A stretch of DNA of 64,000 bases from Bog-473 sp963788585 (GTDB lineage Bacteria > Actinomycetota > Acidimicrobiia > Acidimicrobiales > RAAP-2). Position 1 is the stretch's first letter. Every line of letters begins with the position of its first letter. A model generated the notes under the pieces. That model saw nothing but the letters and a program-made list of their open reading frames with translations, was not told the origin of the DNA and searched no databases. Shown here one piece after another: positions 59,222 through 64,000 of the stretch. The stretch lies in NCBI GenBank assembly GCA_963788585.1, contig CAWBHA010000003.1:1302001-1366000 (forward strand), in the 5' to 3' direction. The position numbers were made by a program, and so were the translations under genes.

Positions 59222-60694
59222 TCAGGACGAGGGGAACTGCACCGCGTCGGCCTGTGCCAGGAGCGAGGACCGCTCCGCCGGCAGGAGATAGCCCGACGCG
59301 ATCGCGTGGTCCAGGTCTGCGGTGTACTCGGACAGGTAGTGGGCCTTCGTGCCGTACAGGCTGGCGAGCGTCTGGGGGCTGAAGGGCGTGGTCGAGCCGA
59401 AGAGGGAGCAGATCTCCGAGGTCCCAGCGGGTGCGGCGCCGCTCAGCGTCGAGACCGGCACGTCGACGGCGGGGGTGCGCACGCCGCCGATCACGTTGCC
59501 GTGCGCGTCGAGCGCCAAGGCCGCCGGGTGCTCGGACTGGAGGCGGAAGGGTGCGGGTGAGGGAGGAGGCGTCCCCTCGACCACCCAACGCACGAAGGCG
59601 GCGAAGGCCGCTTGCACGACCACGTGCTGCGGCCCGGTGTTGATCGGGCTCGTGCAGCCGAGAACGCTCGCGGCGGGCCCGACGAGATACGCGTCGGCGT
59701 GCGAGGTGCCTGCGACCTCCCACGTGCGGATGTGTGCCGTGTTGGGTTGCTGCGCCGCCGCGTAACCCAGCTGGATCAGGTCCGTCTGCGTCTCGAACAT
59801 GAACACCGGCACGTGCAGATCCGTCCGGATCCGCACCGCCGAGGGTGCGGACGCGGAGGTGATGGAGCTGCCGTTGAGCGGTGCGGCGGCGGCGCCCCGG
59901 CTGTGGATGAAGATCCCGTCGAAGGCGTGGCTCAGCGGCTCGAGCGTGTCGGCGAACGTCGTGAGGTAGAAGGCCGACTGCGATTCACCGGTCGCCACGA
60001 CGTGACGGGGCTTCAGCGGGCCGAGCGCGTCCGACCCTTTGGCGCGCAGCCCGAGGCCGATCTGGTCGAAGATGTCGAGGGCGTACTGGTCGCCGGGATG
60101 GTGGAGCGAGCCGTAGCGCTGCGGCTCCTGCTGGATGAGTCCCTGGCCCACGCCGGACGTCAGCGAGCCGAGGATCGGCGTGCCCCCTTCGACGCCGAGC
60201 GCCTGGGCGGAGACGGCGACGTACGCGTCACCCGCGTCCATCAGCTCGGGGTTGAGATAGTCCCAGTCGGGCGCGGACTCTCCCTCGGACTCGTTCATCC
60301 ACTCGACGACGACCGTCCCGCTGAAGCGCGCCGGGTTCGACGGCCGCCGGACCAGGATCCGCGTCTCGTAGGAGGCGGACGTCGTCGGCGCGATGGTCCA
60401 CCTGCCGTCCGCCGGTGCCGACGTCGCGTTGAACGCGTGCGCCGTTCCCCCGGCGAAGAACTCCTGCTCGACGTAGCCGTGCGAGGCCAGATCGGTCGGG
60501 AGCGCCGTCTCGGGCTCGATCGTGTGGCCGGTCGTGACGGGGCCGGTGAACGTGGCGACGGCCGTGTACGTGTTGGCGTCGCCCGACGCGCCCGCGGGAA
60601 CCGCGGCCAGCACCGTGGTCACTCCGGCCAACGCGGCGAGGACGCCGGCCGCAGTGTGGTGACGCAACAAGCCCCTTCTCCGGTGCTGTGGCAC
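59222..60694 (-). CDS. Secreted alpha/beta-hydrolase domain protein
   Basis: 490 residues from GTG 60694 with AAGGGAG upstream. Signal peptide (HHTAAGVLAALAGVTTVLAAVPAGASG). Family features: EFFAGGTAHAFNATSAPADGRW, RILVRRPSNPARFSGTVVVEWMNES, the nucleophile in HVVATGESQSAFYLTTF, FIHSRGAAAAPLNG, MFETQTDLIQLG, and WEVAGTSHADAY (His). This is the 'alpha/beta hydrolase domain' family (large secreted esterases of unknown substrate). An apparent 1143-residue frame in this region is only antisense read-through past 60694. Confidence 0.85.
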   Translation of the reverse strand: MPQHRRRGLLRHHTAAGVLAALAGVTTVLAAVPAGASGDANTYTAVATFTGPVTTGHTIEPETALPTDLASHGYVEQEFFAGGTAHAFNATSAPADGRWTIAPTTSASYETRILVRRPSNPARFSGTVVVEWMNESEGESAPDWDYLNPELMDAGDAYVAVSAQALGVEGGTPILGSLTSGVGQGLIQQEPQRYGSLHHPGDQYALDIFDQIGLGLRAKGSDALGPLKPRHVVATGESQSAFYLTTFADTLEPLSHAFDGIFIHSRGAAAAPLNGSSITSASAPSAVRIRTDLHVPVFMFETQTDLIQLGYAAAQQPNTAHIRTWEVAGTSHADAYLVGPAASVLGCTSPINTGPQHVVVQAAFAAFVRWVVEGTPPPSPAPFRLQSEHPAALALDAHGNVIGGVRTPAVDVPVSTLSGAAPAGTSEICSLFGSTTPFSPQTLASLYGTKAHYLSEYTADLDHAIASGYLLPAERSSLLAQADAVQFPSS

Positions 60695-60816
60695 GGCGCT
60701 CCCTTCGCTTCGGCCGGCCTGGTGACGACCCCCCGCCCCAGAGGGAAGGCATCGTAGGCGGGCCGGCGTGGGCCGGGGGTGGCGCCCCGGGGGCCGAGCC
60801 TGGCGAGCCGGCGTGC

Positions 60817-61377
60817 TCAGAGCGCGGCGGGACAGACCGTGACCGTGACCTCGTAGACCGGCGCGCTGGCCGGGGACGGGTAGGTGTCGCCGGCCAGCCC
60901 GAACGTCATGCCGCCCGAGCTCCAGAAGAACGTCCCCGTCTGTGTGAGGCGGTAGGCGTCGCGCAGCGCCGAGAAGGTCGTCCCGAGCGTGACACCGTTC
61001 GCCGTCGCCAGCCGCGGTGTGATCGATCGGCCGGCCTGCGCGGACCAGTATCGGTACCCGCTGAACCGGCCGTCCCTGAACTGCGCGATCAGGTCGTGCC
61101 AGGCGACGTCGGTGTATGCGCCCGGGCAGTCGGCGACGGGCCGTCCCGACGGCTGACCCAGCTGCGCCGTCAGCTCGCGGATGGCGGTCGCCTGGGGCGT
61201 GCCGATCCGCACGGCGCCCACGCCGTCGCCCTCGAGGATGGCGTGGCGCCCGGTCTGTGCAGCGGTCGGGCCCGCGATCGGCGCCATGACGACGGCCGCA
61301 CATGCGGCCACGGCCACGGCGAACGCGCCGAGGGCGTTCCTCGGCGCTGCCCGGGTCCGTCGGTCCACCATTCGCAC
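60817..61377 (-). CDS. Secreted hypothetical protein
   Basis: 186 residues; signal peptide (GAFAVAVAACAAVVMAPIAGPTAA), then one domain with ILEGDGVGAVRIGTPQATAIRELTAQLGQPS, WHDLIAQFRDGRFSGYRYWS, TANGVTLGTTFSALRDAY and a C-terminal VYEVTVTVCP. The G-V-RIGTPQATAIRELTAQLG segment resembles repeats that recur in extracellular actinobacterial proteins. Function unknown. 122 bases behind the previous gene's start, same strand. Confidence 0.8.
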   Translation of the reverse strand: MRMVDRRTRAAPRNALGAFAVAVAACAAVVMAPIAGPTAAQTGRHAILEGDGVGAVRIGTPQATAIRELTAQLGQPSGRPVADCPGAYTDVAWHDLIAQFRDGRFSGYRYWSAQAGRSITPRLATANGVTLGTTFSALRDAYRLTQTGTFFWSSGGMTFGLAGDTYPSPASAPVYEVTVTVCPAAL

Positions 61378-61543
61378 CCCCTTTGCGCGCCAGACACGAG
61401 CGTACGGGCCACCTGCGGTGCACGCGCGTCACTGCGGCGCGGCGGCCACCCGCTGCCTGGCGAAGAGACCGACCCGGGGCGCCCGGCGCCGCGCCCGGTA
61501 GCGTGGTCGGCGCGCGACCGCGCACGATTCCTGGGAGGCCACC

Positions 61544-62656
61544 GTGGAGACCGAAGCCGCCGTCCTGTGGCAACGTCATGGCGACTGGAGCGTCGAGCCG
61601 ATCGAGCTCGACCCGCCCAAGGACGGGGAGGTCCTGATCCGGCTGGCCGCGTCGGGGATGTGCCACTCCGACGAGCACCTGGTCACCGGCGACATGCCCG
61701 TGCCACTGCCCGTCATCGGCGGCCACGAGGGTGCGGGCGTGGTCGAGGAGATCGGCCCCGGTGTGACCGCGCTCGCGCCGGGCGACCACGTGGTGCTCGG
61801 GTTCGTGCCGGCCTGTGGCAAATGCCCGTCGTGCGCCACCGGGCACTCGAACTTGTGCGACGTCGGGGCGGTGCTCATGGCGGGACGCCAGATGGACGGG
61901 ACCATCCGCCACCACGCCCGCGGCAAGGACGTCTCGACCATGGTGTGTCTCGGCACGTTCGCGCCCTACACCGTGGTGAACCAGGCCTCCTGCGTGAAGA
62001 TCCTCGACGACGTCCCGCTGGACAAGGCGTGCCTCGTCGGCTGCGGCGTCACCACCGGCTGGGGCTCGGCGGTGTACGCGGCGGACGTCCGGCCGGGGGA
62101 CAACGTCGCGGTGATCGGCATCGGCGGCATCGGTGCGTCCGCGCTCCAGGGCGCGCGGTTGGCCGGAGCCGAAATGATCTTCGCCATCGACCCTGTCGAG
62201 CGCAAGCGCACGCTCGCGCCCACGTTCGGGGCCACCCACACGGCTCCCTCGGTCGAGGAGGCCTTCGAGCTGGTGCAGCGCGAGACGTGGGGCCGCATGT
62301 GCGACAAGGTGATCTGCGCCATGGGGATCGGCCAGGGAGCGATGATGGAATCGATCCTGGGGCTCACGGCCAAGCGCGGCCGAGTGGTCGTCACCAACAT
62401 CCATCCCATGGGGGAGATGGACGTGTCCATGAGCCTCATGTACCTGACGATCCTCGAGAAGCAGATCGTGGGCAGCATCTTCGGGTCCGCCAACATCCAC
62501 TCGGACATCCCCAAACTGTTGAAGCTCTACCGGGACGGTCAGCTCGACCTGGACTCGATGATCACGAACACCTACAAGCTCGGCGACATCAACCAGGGCT
62601 ATCAGGACATGCGCGACGGGAAGAACATCCGCGGCGTCCTGGTCTACGACCACTAG
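61544..62656 (+). CDS. NDMA-type zinc alcohol dehydrogenase (nicotinoprotein)
   Basis: 370 residues; GTG 61544, GGGAGG five bases upstream. MDR zinc dehydrogenase: ASGMCHSDEHLVTGD (catalytic zinc Cys), GGHEGAGVVEEIGPGV, structural-zinc loop CGKCPSCATGHSNLC, VIGIGGIGASALQGARLAGAEMIFAID. Sequences with GRQMDGTIRHHARGKDVSTMVCLGTFA belong to the Rxyl_3153-like, NDMA-dependent group, in which NAD is bound tightly and electrons leave via mycofactocin. It oxidises alcohols to aldehydes. No partner genes are next to it. Confidence 0.93.
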   Translation: METEAAVLWQRHGDWSVEPIELDPPKDGEVLIRLAASGMCHSDEHLVTGDMPVPLPVIGGHEGAGVVEEIGPGVTALAPGDHVVLGFVPACGKCPSCATGHSNLCDVGAVLMAGRQMDGTIRHHARGKDVSTMVCLGTFAPYTVVNQASCVKILDDVPLDKACLVGCGVTTGWGSAVYAADVRPGDNVAVIGIGGIGASALQGARLAGAEMIFAIDPVERKRTLAPTFGATHTAPSVEEAFELVQRETWGRMCDKVICAMGIGQGAMMESILGLTAKRGRVVVTNIHPMGEMDVSMSLMYLTILEKQIVGSIFGSANIHSDIPKLLKLYRDGQLDLDSMITNTYKLGDINQGYQDMRDGKNIRGVLVYDH

Positions 62657-62708
62657 CCACCGCGTCCCCGCCCGCTCCGTTCCGGCCGCGCCGCCCGTCC
62701 CGGGCGTC

Positions 62709-64000
62709 TCAGGAGCCGGCGGGCGGCACCGGTTCGGGCGGCGGCGGGCCCACGTAGCGGGCGGCCGGCCGGATGAGGCGGTTGTGCGATGCCTGCTCCA
62801 TGACGTGGGTGCTCCACCCGATGGTGCGCCCGACCGCGAAGGTCGGCGTGAACATCTCGCGCGCGATGCCGCAGGTGTGCATGACGACGCCGGCGTAGAA
62901 CTCGACGTTGGTGTAGAGCTGGCGGCCCGGCTTGAGCTCCGCCAGAACGTCGACCGTCGTGCGCTCGACCGACTGCGAGAACTCCACCAGGGGGCCGCCC
63001 AGCTGCTCGGTGACCGAGCGCAGCAACAGTGAGCGTGGGTCGTCGGTCTTGTACACCCGGTGGCCGAAGCCCATGATCCGCTCGCCGGACTCGACCGCCT
63101 GGCGGACGTACGCCTCGGCCCGGTCGGGGCTGCCGATGGCGTCGAGCATGTCCAGGGCGCGGCTGGGCGCGCCGCCGTGGAGCGGCCCGGACAACGCGCC
63201 GATCGCCGCCACGATCGCGGCGCCGAGATCGGCGCCGGTCGAGGTGACCACGCGCGCCGTGAAGGTCGACGCGTTGAAGCCGTGGTCGATGGTCAGGATC
63301 ATGTACTGCTCAATGGCCCGGGCGTGCGGGGCGGAGGGCACCTCCCCGGTCAGCATGTAGAGGTAGTTGGCCGCGGTCCCGAGGTCCGATCGCGGCTCGA
63401 CCGGCTCCTCGCCCTCGCGCAACCGGTACGCCGCCGCCAGGATCACCGGCACGACGGCGCAGAGCCCGAGCGCCTGGTCGTAGAGCTCCTGCGCCTCGAT
63501 GTCGTGCGTCGGCCGCCAGCCGAGCTCGGCGCCGAGGAGCGAGACGGCGGTGCGCAGCACGTCCAACGGCGCCCCCTGCTGCGCCAGCGCCGGCAGCAGC
63601 GCGCGGAGCCCCGGTGGCAGGATGCGCCGCTCTCGCACCGCGTCGGCGAAGGCCCTCGACGCGGCCGCGTCGGGGAGCTCGCCCCGGAAGAGCAGATGCC
63701 ACACGTCCTCGAGCGAGCGCCGCTCGGCCAGGTCCACCGCCGAGTACTGGCGGTAGTGGAAGAAGCCCTCCTTGCCCCGCACGTCGCCGATGGTCGTCTC
63801 GGCCACCACCACGCCCTCGAGGCCCGGCGGCACGTCGCCGCTCGTCTCGCCGGCGGGCCGGATACGGGCGACGCCCATCAGGTCGCGGAGCGAGACGACG
63901 CCGACGCACGTGTCGCCCTCGACTACGGGGAGGTGGCGGTAGTGGTGCGACGTGAGGCTGCCCCACGCGGCGTCCACCCGCTCGTCGGGGCCCAGCACGT
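62709..64000 (-). CDS. CBS-domain citrate synthase (5' end beyond the window)
   Basis: 430 residues are seen; the gene continues past the right edge. The N-terminal part is the second half of a CBS pair (VDAAWGSLTSHHYRHLPVVEGDTCVGVVSLRDLMG). The citrate synthase domain follows: GVVVAETTIGDVRGKEGFFHYRQYSAVDLAERRSLEDVWHLLF, TIDHGFNASTFTARVV (His), GALSGPLHGGAPSRAL (His) and MGFGHRVYKTDDPRS, and TNVEFYAGVVMHTCGI. It condenses oxaloacetate and acetyl-CoA, or a homologue such as 2-methylcitrate synthase. A CBS pair in front of citrate synthase is unusual and suggests adenylate regulation. Confidence 0.9.
   Translation of the reverse strand, partial: VLGPDERVDAAWGSLTSHHYRHLPVVEGDTCVGVVSLRDLMGVARIRPAGETSGDVPPGLEGVVVAETTIGDVRGKEGFFHYRQYSAVDLAERRSLEDVWHLLFRGELPDAAASRAFADAVRERRILPPGLRALLPALAQQGAPLDVLRTAVSLLGAELGWRPTHDIEAQELYDQALGLCAVVPVILAAAYRLREGEEPVEPRSDLGTAANYLYMLTGEVPSAPHARAIEQYMILTIDHGFNASTFTARVVTSTGADLGAAIVAAIGALSGPLHGGAPSRALDMLDAIGSPDRAEAYVRQAVESGERIMGFGHRVYKTDDPRSLLLRSVTEQLGGPLVEFSQSVERTTVDVLAELKPGRQLYTNVEFYAGVVMHTCGIAREMFTPTFAVGRTIGWSTHVMEQASHNRLIRPAARYVGPPPPEPVPPAGS

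Noticed and set aside
59222..62653. A 1143-residue minus-strand open frame
   Set aside because: Only the part up to 60694 encodes a recognised secreted hydrolase; the rest is antisense of a clear alcohol dehydrogenase and of the small secreted protein, an effect of high GC.

Overview
The window is chromosomal DNA of a high-GC Gram-positive bacterium, most likely a member of the Actinomycetota close to Acidimicrobiia. The support is the codon use, frequent GTG starts, ATGA/GTGA stop-start overlaps, three luciferase-like (F420-type) oxidoreductases, an NDMA-type alcohol dehydrogenase, and DUF3048, DUF4235, DUF4395 and DUF6295 proteins. The flanks (about 1-32900 and 59000-64000) are very GC-rich. 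The middle (about 32980-58100) is visibly less GC-rich and reads like accessory DNA inserted behind a tRNA-Lys gene.

Left part. 1-5900 holds a DUF3048 lipoprotein, a doubly frameshifted N,N-dimethylformamidase-like gene, a hexapeptide acyltransferase, serB and a hemolysin III protein. 5742-12337 is a divergent pair of tightly packed operons. The minus side encodes a crotonase, a luciferase-like oxidoreductase, an amidohydrolase and a class III CoA-transferase. The plus side encodes an ATC-hydrolase-like protein, an SDR and a SnoaL-like protein. Together they look like a catabolic pathway for an unknown carboxylic acid. An APC permease follows.

14150-22340 is the most interesting locus. Two paralogous membrane-anchored esterases and an EamA transporter flank an aberrant tRNA-Lys(CTT), which lacks the universal U33 and has an extra base in the T-stem. 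Beside it lies a lysS gene translationally coupled to a 984-residue fusion of a metallophosphoesterase and an MprF-like lysyl-transferase. I read this as a locus for making, and perhaps removing, lysyl-lipids, possibly with a dedicated non-ribosomal tRNA.

22390-32870 carries a TAP-like esterase, a GH78 rhamnosidase with an NHL-repeat partner, a dienelactone hydrolase / DUF6295 / phosphotransferase operon and two paralogous luciferase-like oxidoreductases.

Middle. tRNA-Lys(TTT) at 32903 has its 3' half duplicated at 34430-34470 (41 identical bases). The repeats bracket a 1.5-kb island with an HTH plus nucleotidyltransferase toxin-antitoxin-like pair and a DUF3024 gene, but no integrase. Beyond it come three GNAT acetyltransferases, a hydrolase-cyclase fusion, two mutually truncated genes, an ECF sigma factor coupled to a membrane-anchored beta-propeller, a GT4 / GH130 glycan cluster with an overlooked 43-residue lysine-rich protein, a histone H1-like protein, a phosphoesterase, and a GH43 protein with a twin coiled-coil partner.

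Right part. A chloroperoxidase-like hydrolase, a secreted hydrolase, an NDMA-type alcohol dehydrogenase and a CBS-citrate synthase that runs off the edge.

At least seven genes are interrupted by one- or two-base indels that, once corrected, restore family-typical proteins. Some breaks may therefore be sequencing errors rather than decay.
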